From Vitis vinifera (lineage: Eukaryota > Streptophyta > Magnoliopsida > Vitales > Vitaceae): a stretch of DNA of 64,000 nt. Location of the stretch: the NCBI RefSeq assembly GCF_030704535.1, contig NC_081819.1:20618001-20682000 (forward strand), read 5' to 3'. Within the stretch, counting starts at the first letter, position 1; every line of letters starts with the position of its first letter. Shown in pieces: positions 24,731-35,157 of the stretch. A model generated the notes under the pieces. The model ran no database searches. It saw only the letters and a program-made list of their open reading frames with translations, and was not told the DNA's origin. The position numbers were made by a program, and so were the translations under genes.

Positions 24731-25049
24731 GGTTATGTTTGGTTCCCGAAAAATACTAAAAAAAGAAAAAAAAATACAAAGAAAAATGATTTTTTCATGT
24801 TTGGTTGTCCTATGAAAAATATAAAAGAAAATCAAATATAATTAAAACTAATTAAAAACCTATATATTTTAAAATTATTTAATCTTTATAAGTTAAAATA
24901 AATAAAATGAGTTTGAAGTAAAAAATAAAAATAACTTATCAACTTTTAATCCATTTTTTATTTTCTTTCACTTTTTCTTTCCTTCTATTTTCTTTTTATT
25001 TTCTTTCCCTTGCATTTTCCCTCAAATTTTCTGAGAACCAAACATGGCC
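24731..25049. mobile_element. MITE, second of the tandem pair
   Basis: About 319 bp and near-identical to the preceding copy by eye, apart from a few short indels. Starts GGTTATGTTTGGTT and ends AACCAAACATGGCC. The arrangement could be a MITE inserted beside its own target or a duplication by unequal exchange. It separates the terminal 16 bp of the Mutator-like right TIR from the rest. Confidence 0.7.
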
Positions 25050-25129
25050 TGAGGGTAATTCTCCCAAAAACCAATCTCTCCACAGTTTCAGTCTCTCTCT
25101 AGTCTCTGTAGAATTGGGGCGTTGGGGGA

Positions 25130-27732
25130 ATGGGAAACCGCGTCGCAGATCTTCACTCCCTAACCAAGTTCCAGGAGATTCTCAAGTGCTCCGTTTGCTT
25201 CGACTTTATGCAGTCTCCAATTTATCAGGTTTGCTTTTTGATCGATTTTGCTTAATGTGTTCTTCTTTTCTCTCTAAGTTTAGTTGTTTTTCTTTGACTT
25301 TATTTAAAAGGAAAATAGAAATTTTCTTGAGAAAATTTTTTAACAGGGTCTTTTTGGGCTTTTTCTCTGCTTTTATATAAATTGTAATGTAGGGTTTGAT
25401 TAGGCGTGTACGGTCTTTCTCTTTTTACTTTTTGGTGGTGGTTGATTGCTGGGGAGGTTTTGGATTTTATTTTATATCAGATTGAAGTTGTGCATTAAAA
25501 TATTTTTAGATGATTTTATTATTTGGATTTGGTTAGAAGAAACAAGGTGAATTTGTGGGGTAAAGGATATTTATGAGAAAAAAAATATGATTCTGGTTAG
25601 AATTTGAGTTTTTTATGTTCTGAATTTTGATTATTAGTGTTTATGTTATTGATAGGATTGATTGCTTGAAAACTTTTCTCCCTTTTGAGGAATATTTTCT
25701 CCTGAGTTTGTTTCCTTGCTCTCTTCCTTGGTTGTCAAGAAAGAGGAACGGTTCTAGAACAGCATACGCCTACCTCTATGCATCAAGCACTTGGATCTCT
25801 TGGTATGAGTATGACAAGGCTCTTGAATTTGAGAATTCGCGATGCCAATCTTACAAGTGAGATAAAGTCGTAAAAGGGTTTGTCTCACGTACCTTTTTAT
25901 TGACAGTAAAATGAGTTTCTGCCTATTTAATTCCAAATACTACACCTTGCAATGCCTTACAAAAACTAGGTGATATCTGAAACTCCTTCGATCAGGGAAA
26001 ATATGATGAAGTAGGTGTAAAGGGAAGGTCATTGGGATTACAGAGAGAGGCGTAGATGACATACTAATGGTGTAGAAACAGAGAAGATGTTGGGATTGCA
26101 GTGCCAAAGTGAAGCGACTATCAATAGGCCTTGGAACAGATGGATCTAGGAGGCAGACTTTTGGTGCATGCGTAACTTTGTATCAGAAAAACTAAATGTG
26201 ACTGTTGCATGATCAAAATTGAATTGTTTTGTCATTTGAAAGCTGTGTTTGGGAGGTGAAGAATTTGGAGCTACTTGGCACTTGCTAGTGCCTTTTTTGA
26301 CACACCAATCTTCATAGGGAGTGACAGGATTGGAAACTTTGGAATGTCGGTCCTTTGGGAGATCATAGGAGAGTGAAGTGGAAATAGATTCTTCATGCTT
26401 TTTGCTCAAAATAAAATTTGCTTCTGTGTTTTGCCATTTCTTGTATATCACTCTTCTGTCATAAATATGGTGTTATGTATCTGAATAAGGTGCCTGCTTG
26501 CTCTGTTATTTGCGCCTCTGGGGAGTTATCCCAGGCCTGGTTCGATTGTTTCCTTGGACTTTGAACACCCCTTTTCATCTTTCTTCCATTTTTTTTGTCT
26601 TTAAAAACATGGTTATATTATTGTTGGTCTTTTCTTTTATTAGCATCCTCCACTTTTGATGATAGAGTGATTTTGATCATGAATGCCTTGAATTGGTATA
26701 GTGCCTAAATGTCCCTTCCAGTTTTATAGATATGTAAATGATGTCTTCTTGTTTGTCTAGGAAACCAAAAGTTTTTGTTTTTTGTTGAGCTTTGAAACAA
26801 AGGTTTTGTTCTTGTAGTGCCACAATGGACACACACTCTGTTCAAGCTGTAAAGCAAGGGTACTCAACAAATGTCCCGGTTGTAGGCAGCAGCTCGGTAA
26901 TATAAGGTGTCTAGCTCTGGAGAAGATGGCCAAATCACTTGAACTGCATTGCAAGTATGAGGAGTTTGGATGCCCTGAGATCATCCCTTACCACACCAAG
27001 CTCATGCATGAAGACTCGTGTAACTTCCGGCCATACAGCTGCCCATGGTATGGATGTCCGTGCTCTGCTGTTGGGGATATTCCACTCCTTGTTTCTCACC
27101 TGACAGATTATCACAAGGCAGTCATGTTCAATAGCTGCAACTTTAAGCATGGATTTTTAATTGGAGATCTCTATAAAAACCCAGGCCGCAGATGGATAGT
27201 AATTGTAAGTACTTTTTTTACATTGCCATAAATTTAGATTCATAAAACGTAACCTTTAGATAAGCACCTTGGCACCATACATTAAGAGAGTGATGCCAAA
27301 AACAGTGCATACATGATTCACAGGCTACTGAAAAACAGTCCCAGTAGGATTACATGGTTGGTTGTTGGATTATGGCAAATAACAGAACTTTCTCTTTTGC
27401 CTTTTCAGATCATCAATTGTTTTGACAAACACTTCTGTCTCCATGCTGAAGCCTTCCTTATAGGGTCGACTCCCGTTTACATGGCATTCCTCAGCCTGAT
27501 AGGCAACCATGCAGAGGCCGGCAACTACAGCTACAGCCTGCAGATAGGGGGAAATGGGCGGAAGCTTACTTTTGAGGGCGTCCCACAAAGCATTAGAGAG
27601 AGTGAGAGGAGGAGTTTGGAGAGTGCGGACAGCCTCATTGTGCCGGGAGGCATGGTGCATTCCTTGGGAGGGGAGACGAGAGAGCCAAAACTTGAAATTA
27701 CAAGTCGGATATGGAAAACCCAGTGTGGATAA
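25130..27732 (+). CDS. SINA/SINAT-type RING E3 ubiquitin ligase, copy 2 (intact, 269 aa)
   Basis: Three exons, all phase 0: 25130-25228, 26818-27204 and 27409-27732. These introns match those I recall in Arabidopsis SINAT genes (before CHNGH and before the TRAF-like half). The product would ubiquitinate target proteins in nucleus or cytoplasm and dimerise through its C-terminal domain. The C3HC4 RING is complete (C20, C23, C34, H38, C41, C44, C52, C55). Two SIAH zinc fingers follow (about 78-132; C-x6-C-x11-H-x3-C and C-x6-C-x11-H-x4-H). The C-terminal TRAF-like domain covers about 133-269, with 'HFCLHAEAF' and 'YSLQIGGNGRKL' conserved. It is shorter than canonical SINATs (about 300-330 aa), mainly at the N-terminus. 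A 2 kb Mutator-like element sits in its leader, so expression may be altered. Confidence 0.85.
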
Positions 27733-28361
27733 AAGTATAAAACAGGTTGATTGATTGATATAAGGGTTTTTGAAATTCATCCCTCTCTCTGTAAACAAAG
27801 ACGAAGAAGACATGAGTAGAATATGAAAGAATTGGTTGGGTAGATTCGTGGATTGAATTAATACAATACATGATATAAAAATTCTTGATTTTACAAATAT
27901 TTATATTATTTTTTCCATATATTTATGCTAAAAGATAAAGATAAGATGATCATATAAAATGATAATATAATTTTCACATTTTAAAAAATATCGGCTTAAT
28001 CTTAGAATAATATAATATTTAATATTTTTAAGAATAATTTTTATATCTATTATTTTATTTTTAATCATTTTATATATTTATATAATTAATTTTTAAAATA
28101 ACCTTTAAAAAATAAGTAAAAATAGTTCAAAAATATTATTAAAAAAAGACAGTAGAAAATAATTTTTCATTGTTAAATATATTTTCTTGTTTTTTGAAGA
28201 TAATAAAAAATTGTTTTAGAAATCGATTATCGTCGTTCTTAATTTTATATTTTTATTTTTCAATAAAAACTTTGGTAAGGAGTATTTTACCAAAAAAATA
28301 TTAAATAGTTATATTTTAAGAAACATGGAGGTTGCTCTCTTGGATACGTAGGAAAAAAAAT

Positions 28362-28402
<41 letters not shown>

Positions 28403-28833
28403 GTTTTTAAAAGATAGCGATTATTTTTGAATTTCATCTAATTCATTGTATTTCTTATTATTTTAATATTATAATTATATTTTTTATAGTTTGATTTTTT
28501 TTAAATAATTATACAATATCTTTCTAAATTAATTTTAAAAATATTTTTTAAAAGATACGCTTAAGTCTTAACTAACATTGTAATATCATGTTTATCATTA
28601 AAATACAAAAGGATTTATAAACAATTTATATTTTCTTATTGTAAAAGGATTTCTACTCAACAAGAATGGTAACTATAGACTTATTCCTATTCAAGTATTG
28701 GTTTGCTCTTCTATAAATAAGAACAGAACAACTCTCACTCAGAGGTGAATCAAATCAAGAGAGAAAAAGGGAAAAAAAAACCAATCTCTCCACAGTTCCT
28801 CTCTAGTCTCTGTAGAATTGAGGCGTTGGGTGA
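27733..28833. other. SINA copy 2 3' flank and copy 3 upstream region
   Basis: 27733-27920 matches the 3' flank of the other copies. 27920-28830 is the second copy of the block seen at 22240-23078 and carries the intact promoter-leader arrangement with a TATA box at 28721-28730. A pure TA run of 35 bp lies at 28365-28399. No gene. Confidence 0.6.
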
Positions 28834-29063
28834 ATGGGAAACCGCGTCGCAGATCTTCACTCCCTAACCACGTTCCAGGAGCTGCTCAAGTGCCCCGTTT
28901 GCTTCAACTTTATGCCGTCTCCAATTTATCAGGTTTGCTTTTTGATCGATTTTGCTTCATGTGTTCTTTTCTCTCTAAGTTTAGTTGTTTTTCTTTCACT
29001 TTTTTTAACAGGGTCTTTTCGGGTTTTTTCTCTGCTTTTATATAAATTGTAATGTTGGGTTTT
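28834..29063 (+). pseudogene. SINA/SINAT-type E3 ligase, copy 3 (exon 1 only)
   Basis: Exon 1 (28834-28932) is open for 33 codons and ends at a good donor (ATCAG|GTTTGC). It contains the first RING cysteine pair (CPVC). About 130 bp of intron 1 follow, matching copies 1 and 2 until 'aatgttgggttt' at 29063, where unrelated sequence begins. Exons 2 and 3 are absent before copy 4. The leader and promoter are intact, so a transcript may still start here and read into the foreign block. Confidence 0.85.
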
Positions 29064-29569
29064 ATCTGCAATGAAACATGTAGAATTCATACATATATCC
29101 TATGATCAATGTAGAGATACATGAACAAAAAGGACTAGATAAAAATGTAAAAACGGGTATCAAAACTAAGGTAAAAGTAGCTGTAGATTTGATTATCCTT
29201 AAGTTGGTTTACACAACTTCTAACAGCAACCAGCCACTGAAATTAGCCAACTATACATAGTGCCACTCCACAACCCCATGATCCTATCTATACAAAACAT
29301 ATCACCTTAAGCACATGAGGCAATCAAGCTGAACTTTGTGCTCTGTTCGGTAGCTGCAGAAACGTAGATGATCATATAAATCAATGAAAGAAGAATTCCA
29401 AAATTTAAAGCATGATAACAAAATGAAACTCTTTCTAAGTTCATTATTCAGTTTGAAATTTGTATGATTACTTAAGAATACTTGGTCCTCCACTTGGTTT
29501 TGGGATGAATGAAGGAGAGTAGAGCATTAAGAAGAAGATGATGAATGAATGACAAAGAAGTGAACTTAC

Positions 29570-29628
29570 CTGAAATCGTTCAGCTGCCAAAGGGTCACTG
29601 GGATTTTTATCAGGATGAACTTGCTTTG
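29570..29628 (-). pseudogene. DnaJ (J-domain) gene fragment
   Basis: On the minus strand a single exon encodes 'AKQVHPDKNPSDPLAAERFQ', the core of a J domain with the essential HPD tripeptide that stimulates Hsp70. It is flanked by an acceptor AG (29629-29630) and a donor CAG|GTAAGT. The sequence resembles the plant DnaJ10-like group ('KARQVHPDKNPNDPLAA'). No upstream exon with the start of the J domain and no C-terminal part are visible, so it is a captured or duplicated fragment. Confidence 0.8.
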
Positions 29629-30100
29629 CTTGCACAAATAATAGCAAAAGTTTTGAGAAAGTATTATTCTTGCTTTGAGTGAAAGAAACAGGAGTATGCA
29701 TTGTTCTGTAAACCAAACAAGGCCATGGGGTCAATCTATGTCCGTCTCAATCAACATTAAATGGCATCGAGAGAAAGGAAACCCACCATAATGTAGAAAC
29801 TATAAAAATGGTATTACTCCATAAATTAACATCATCAGACAGGTCAGTACCAAATGGCAAAATTCTTAAACTATAAACTTAGATCATCTTAACCAAATAA
29901 GAATATCAGAAAATTCACAAATGAGAATTTCAAGAAACACAATAACCATTGAAATTGAATGCAACAAAAGTAAATTAGGTAAAAAGAAATGGAAAACCCA
30001 TACATTATTTTAGTTGAAATGCAACAAATGGGATCACCATTGAGGTTCCTTTGATACAATGTCTAGTTTTCCAGTAAAGCCAAATACTACTTGAATGACC

Positions 30101-30103
<3 letters not shown>

Positions 30104-30191
<88 letters not shown>
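30104..30191. repeat. TA dinucleotide microsatellite, about 44 units
   Basis: A pure TA run of about 88 bp lies in the intron just before the first pectinesterase exon. Such a long pure run is likely polymorphic and may be mis-sized in an assembly. Confidence 0.95.
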
Positions 30192-30192
<1 letters not shown>

Positions 30193-30216
30193 CTGATATG
30201 TGAATACTGCTTACAG

Positions 30217-30648
30217 AATTCAGTGGTTGCAATGCCTGGACTGCCTGGAATGCAAGCAGTGGCACTGAGTATAAACGGTGATAAAGCCATGTTCTATAAT
30301 GTCAGGCTCTTGGGGGCACAGGACACCCTCATGGATCTGTCTGGAACACACTACTTTAACCAGTGTTACATCCAAGGAAGCATTGACTTTATCTTTGGTG
30401 GGGCAAGATCAATCTATAAGGTAAAGGGGTTGATCTTGATCATTTTGATAATAGAAATTACTGTTAGTGCTTCAATCCAAATGTTGGGTATTTCTGTATG
30501 ATTCTGATACTTGAATTTGCTGTGTTGAACTAGGGATGTGTCATCGAATCAATAACGACAACTTCAGGAGCAATTGCAGCTCATCGCATGGAATCACCTA
30601 ATGATGGCACAGGATTCTCCTTTGTAAACTGCACAATCATTGGAATTG
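30217..30648 (+). pseudogene. Pectinesterase gene fragment (two internal exons)
   Basis: Exon A (30217-30420, 68 codons) and exon B (30534-30648) are joined by a proper intron (AAG|GTAAAG, ACTAG acceptor), and another donor (G|GTAAGC) ends exon B. They encode the middle of a carbohydrate-esterase-8 enzyme that de-methylesterifies cell-wall pectin. 'GAQDTL' and '[12 protein letters not shown]' carry the catalytic Gln and the two catalytic Asp residues, and 'GAIAAHRM' follows. The type resembles the QRT1/PME53-like group. The first exon and the C-terminal part with the catalytic Arg are missing, so no enzyme can be made. Confidence 0.88.
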
Positions 30649-31480
30649 GTAAGCCAAACCTGTTTTCTTTCTTAATTAGTGTGTCACATTGCAGGGTGAT
30701 GTTTCAAGCTACCCTTGCTAAAGTTGGTCACCATTTGTTTAGGAGGGGATGATGGTAGTATGGCAATAGCCACAACACAAATAAAACTGAAAACAACAAC
30801 CATCCCCTCTTCTCCCACTCAAACAAATCACAATCCCCACTTCCCATTTGAAAACATAACACTAATTACAGCATATCCCACCTTCAAGCCCCCCCACAAA
30901 CCAAAAGACGGGACAAGTTTATCCCTAGATACCAAAAAGGCTTGACAATAGAAAACAATTGAAATTGATAAAATACAACATATCTAAGCATTTATCAAAA
31001 GCTTTAGACAATAAAACAACAGTTTTCACAATCAATAGAATAACTTGTCTTTATTTCACTAAAATAACAATAATACAAATGAATGACAACTTCTAGTCAA
31101 GTTTCTCATTTAGTGTCATGTGATTAATTTCACATTTGAATAATTTCACATTTGAAGATATATGGGAGAGTCCCATCTCAGCCCGCTACCAAATTTATTG
31201 ACTATTTTCAATTCGTTTTATTATTTAATCTATTGGGTCTGTACGCAACAGACATCTTAATTTTGTTTTATTTTTTCTTTCCTTTTATTTCTTATTTTCC
31301 TTATATTTTTTCTCAAAATTTTCGAAAATCAAATATAGTCTTAAAATTTTATAATTTGTTCATCTAAAGTTTCAAGAGGTAGCATAGATCAAGTGGTGCT
31401 GCATGTACCTAGAATTTGCCTTACACATCTAATAAATAAGCATAATATATCACCTAACTAGATTTCACCTTATACATGCA

Positions 31481-32544
31481 TCCAATAAATATAATAATAA
31501 TAAATAACCTACGGGATGAGTATTGCATATACTGTAAGGAAATGCTTTTATGTTTTCATGATTTTTTTCACTAAAATGCTTTCATAAGATAATATTAGAT
31601 TTTAAATATATGTACATATAAAATCATAATTTACTTATTTTATTTATATTTATATTCTTTTATATTTATGAAATATATATATATATAAAAGGTGTCATGC
31701 TTGTTTTTAACTTTTTAGTAAGCTTTTTCCATTTTTTGTGTTTTCACATTTTTGCTTTTTTAGCATTTTTATTTTGATAAACCTTATTTTCAAACTTTGT
31801 TTCTTTGTTCTATTTAAAAATAAAAAATGAAAACATTTTAAAGAAACAAAGCCTATGTTATTAAGAAATTATAATTATATTTGTCCACACTTAATTTGAA
31901 ATTTAAATACTCTTAATTTTAGATTTAAATTATGAGAAAGAATAGGATAGACATGAGAGACTCCTTCCATGTATTAATTAATAGAAATATTTGGGCCCAA
32001 AAATAAGATAATTCTTGTATTTGGACTAGTAATATTCGTTGACCCAAAAATGTAAATATAACTTCAAGTTAGATATTTTTATGGATTTTAGTTTTAATTG
32101 TATTTTTAATTTTAATTTTTTTTATTTTTTTGTTGATGTTAATTAACAAATTTTTTATTCAATTTCATTAGAAAAAAATGAGAAGACAATAAAATTTATA
32201 TAATATAAGATATAAAATTATTATTAAATAGGGGATAAAAAAGATTTATTTATCCCCGGAGAATCTTAGAGAATTTTTCTAGAATGATTTGTATCTCATG
32301 TTATATAATATAAATCCAATCAGGAAGCTTGCCTTCTGTTTGTAGAAATAGTAACTAACTTTAAAATCCATTAAGGGAAGCTTTCCTATTCGTGTCTGTC
32401 TCTCTGGTTTGTTCTTCTATATTAAGAACTGAACAACACAGAGAGGAGAGAAAAAAATACCCAATCTCTCCACAGTTTCAGTTTCTCTCTCTATTCTCTG
32501 TAGTAATTGATTGACGATCCCGGTTTCAAAACTTGGGGCGGTGA
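31481..32544. other. Upstream region of SINA copy 4
   Basis: AT-rich and resembling the region before copy 1 (15220-16070). The part 31970-32310 is repeated at about 35780-36130 before copy 5, marking a unit of about 3.8 kb. A TATA-like 'ttctatattaag' lies at about 32414. The leader has the CT-rich 'caatctctccacag' tract shared by copies 2 and 3. No other gene. Confidence 0.6.
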
Positions 32545-35157
32545 ATGGGAAACCGCGTTGTTCCCGGCGATCTTCACTCCCTAACCATCTTCGAGGAGCT
32601 GCTCAAGTGCTCCGTTTGTTTTGAATATATGAACCGTCCAATTTATCAGGTGTGTATGTTCTTTCTCTTTTCATTTTTGGTGGTGGTTGGTTGCTGGGGA
32701 GGTTTTGTTTTGTTTTGTTTTTTTGCCTGAGATGCACGGATACCAAATTGAAGTTGTTCATTGGATTAAAATTTTTTAGATGATTTTATTTATTGGATTT
32801 TTTTTTTTTGTTGAGTTGGATTGAATTGGATTTGGTTAGAAGAAACAAGGTGAATTTGTGGGGTAAAGGATATTCATGAGTAAAAAAATATGATTCTGGT
32901 GAGAATTTGAGTTTTTTAGGCTAGTGTTTATGTTATTGATAGGATTGAATGCTTTCCTGAGTTCGTTGATTGAATTCGCTTCTTTTTCCACGTAGTTTCT
33001 TGGTTGCATGAAGTTGGTGATGAAACTTACGAATAACTTCCATGCATGCATGATAAATTGTTAAGAGTCCAATCCTAAATCTTTCTGGCAAAAGGCACTA
33101 AATTTGTATTGCCCACTGGGTTTTAGAACTGCCTCTCCCTATCCCTGGCCCCTGGGACCTGTAGTAATTGATTGACATTACCGGTTCGCTTCCTTGCTCA
33201 GTTCCTTGGTTGTCAAGAAAGAGGAACGGTTTCTAGAACAGCATACGCCTACCTCTATGCATCAAGCACTTGGATCTCTTGGTATGAGTATTTGAGAATT
33301 CGCGATGCCAATCTTCCGAGTGAGATAAAGTCGTAAAAGGGTTTGTCTCACGTACCTTTTTATTGACAGTAAAATGAGTTTCTGCCTATTTAATTCCTAA
33401 TTCTACACCTTGCAATGCCTTACAAAAACTAGGTGATAGCTGAAACTCCTTTGATCAGGGAAAATATGATGAAGTAGGTGTAAAGGGAAGGTCATTGGAA
33501 TTACAGAGAGAGGAGTAGATGACAAACTAATGGTGTAGAAACAGAGAAGATGTTGGGATTGCAGTGCCAAAGAGAAGAGACTATCAATAGGCCTTGTAAC
33601 AGATGGATCTAGGAGGCAGACTTTTGGTGCATGCGTAACTTTGTATCAGAAAAACTAAATGTGACTGCTGTTTGGGAGGTGAAGAATTTGGAGCTACTTG
33701 GCACTTGCTAGTGCCTTTTTTGACACACCAATCTTCAGAGGGAGTGACAGGATTGGAAACTTTGGAATGTTGGTCCTTTGGGAGATCATAGGAGAGTGAA
33801 GCGGAAACAGATTCTTCGTGCTTTTTGCTCAAAATAAAATTTGCTTCTGTGTTTTGCCATTTCTTGTATATCACTCTTCTGTCATAAATATGGTGTTATG
33901 TATCTGAATAAGGTGCCTGCTTGCTCTGTTATTTGCGCCTCTGGGGAGTTATCCCAGGCCCGGTTGGATTGTTTCCTTGGACTTTGAACACCCCTTCTCA
34001 TCTTTCTTCCATTTTTTTGTCTTCAAAAACATGGTTATATTATTGTTGGTCTTCTCTTTTATTTGCATCCTCCACTTTTGATGATAGAGTGATTTTGATC
34101 ATGAATGCCTTGAATCGGTATAGTGCCTAAATGTCCCTTCCAGTTTTATAGATATGTAAATGATGTCTTCTTGTTTGTCTAGGAAACCAAAAGTTTTTGT
34201 TTTTTGTTGATGTTTGAAACAAAGGTTTTGTTCTTGCAGTGCCACAATGGACACACACTCTGTTCAAGCTGTAAAGCAAGGGTACTCAACAAATGTCCCA
34301 CTTGTAGGCACCAGCTCGGTGATATAAGGTGTCTAGCTCTGGAGAAGATGGCCGAATCACTTCAACTGCATTGCAAGTATGAGGAGTTTGGATGCCCTGA
34401 GATCATCCCTTACCACACCAAGCTCATGCATGAAGACTCGTGTAACTTCCGGCCATACAGCTGCCCATGGTATGGATGTCCGTGCTCTGCTGTTGGGGAT
34501 ATTCCACTCCTTGTTTCTCACCTGACAGATTATCACAAGGCAGTCATGCTCTATGGCTGCAAGTTCGAACTTGAATTTTTGATAGAAGATCTCTATAAAT
34601 GCCAAAGCTACAAATGGGATGTAACTGTAAGTACTTTTTTTACATTCCCATAAATTTAGATTCATAAAACCTAACCTTTAGATAAGCACCTTGGCACCAT
34701 ACATTAAGAGAGTGATGCCAAAAACAGTGCATACATGATTCACAGGCTACTGAAAAACAGTCCCAGTAGGATAACATGGTTGGTTGTTGGATTATGGCAA
34801 ATAACGGAACTTTCTCTTCTGCCTTTTCAGATCATCAATTGTTTTGACAAACACTTCTGTCTCCATGCTGAAGCCTTCCTTATAGGGTCGACTCCCGTTT
34901 ACATGGCATTCCTCAGCCTGATAGGCAACCAAGCAGAGGCCGGCAACTACAGCTACAGCCTGGAGATAGGTGGAAATGGGCGGAAGCTTACTTTTGAGGG
35001 CATCCCACGAAGCATTAGAGAGAGTAAGAGGAGTAGCTTGGAGAGTGCAGACAGCCTCATTGTGCTGGGAGGCATGGCGTTTTCCTTAGGAGGGGAGACG
35101 AGAATGCCCATGCTTCGGGTTTTAGGTCGGATATGGAAAGCCCAGATTCCAGGATAA
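32545..35157 (+). CDS. SINA/SINAT-type RING E3 ubiquitin ligase, copy 4 (intact, 272 aa)
   Basis: Three phase-0 exons: 32545-32649, 34240-34626 and 34831-35157. The RING is complete (C22, C25, C36, H40, C43, C46, C54, C57). SIAH zinc finger 1 uses C80, C87, H99 and C103; finger 2 uses C110, C117, H129 and H134. The TRAF-like domain occupies about 135-272. In finger 2, C115 is an extra cysteine absent from canonical SINATs as I recall them. The C-terminus (MPMLRVLGRIWKAQIPG) differs from copies 1, 2 and 5 (EPKLEI...) and is nearer the canonical 'LKLRVTGRIWK'. Expected role: E2-dependent ubiquitination of partners recognised by the C-terminal domain. It is the best candidate in the array for a working ligase with an undisturbed leader. 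Confidence 0.88.

Larger units (their letters stand above)
23088..25065. mobile_element. Mutator-like non-autonomous element in the 5' leader of SINA copy 2
   Basis: Ends are inverted: GGGAGAATT at 23088-23096 and AATTCTCCC at 25057-25065. The TIR continues inward as 'taagggt(g/a)ggctggg' on the left (near 23102) and, inverted, near 24386-24400. A perfect 9-bp target duplication AAAAACCAA (23079-23087 and 25066-25074) flanks it, the hallmark length for Mutator elements. Copy 3 has this site only once and uninterrupted (near 28780-28788), a clean paralogous empty site. There is no transposase frame, so the element is non-autonomous. Its right TIR is split by two MITEs (24401-25049). Confidence 0.85.
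29064..31480. mobile_element. Foreign chimeric block with two captured gene fragments
   Basis: This 2.4 kb block replaces the rest of SINA copy 3. It contains a DnaJ exon on the minus strand (29570-29628) and two pectinesterase exons on the plus strand (30217-30648), with their splice sites and intron pieces. Unrelated gene fragments in opposite orientations are typical of Helitron or Pack-MULE capture. The left junction reads A|TCTGCAATG, which agrees with the Helitron rule (5' TC inserted after A). I found no convincing CTRR end, hairpin or terminal inverted repeat, so the mechanism is unproven. The right edge is set only by where copy-4-type upstream sequence resumes (about 31480). A MITE-like end lies near 31255-31345. 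Confidence 0.55.
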
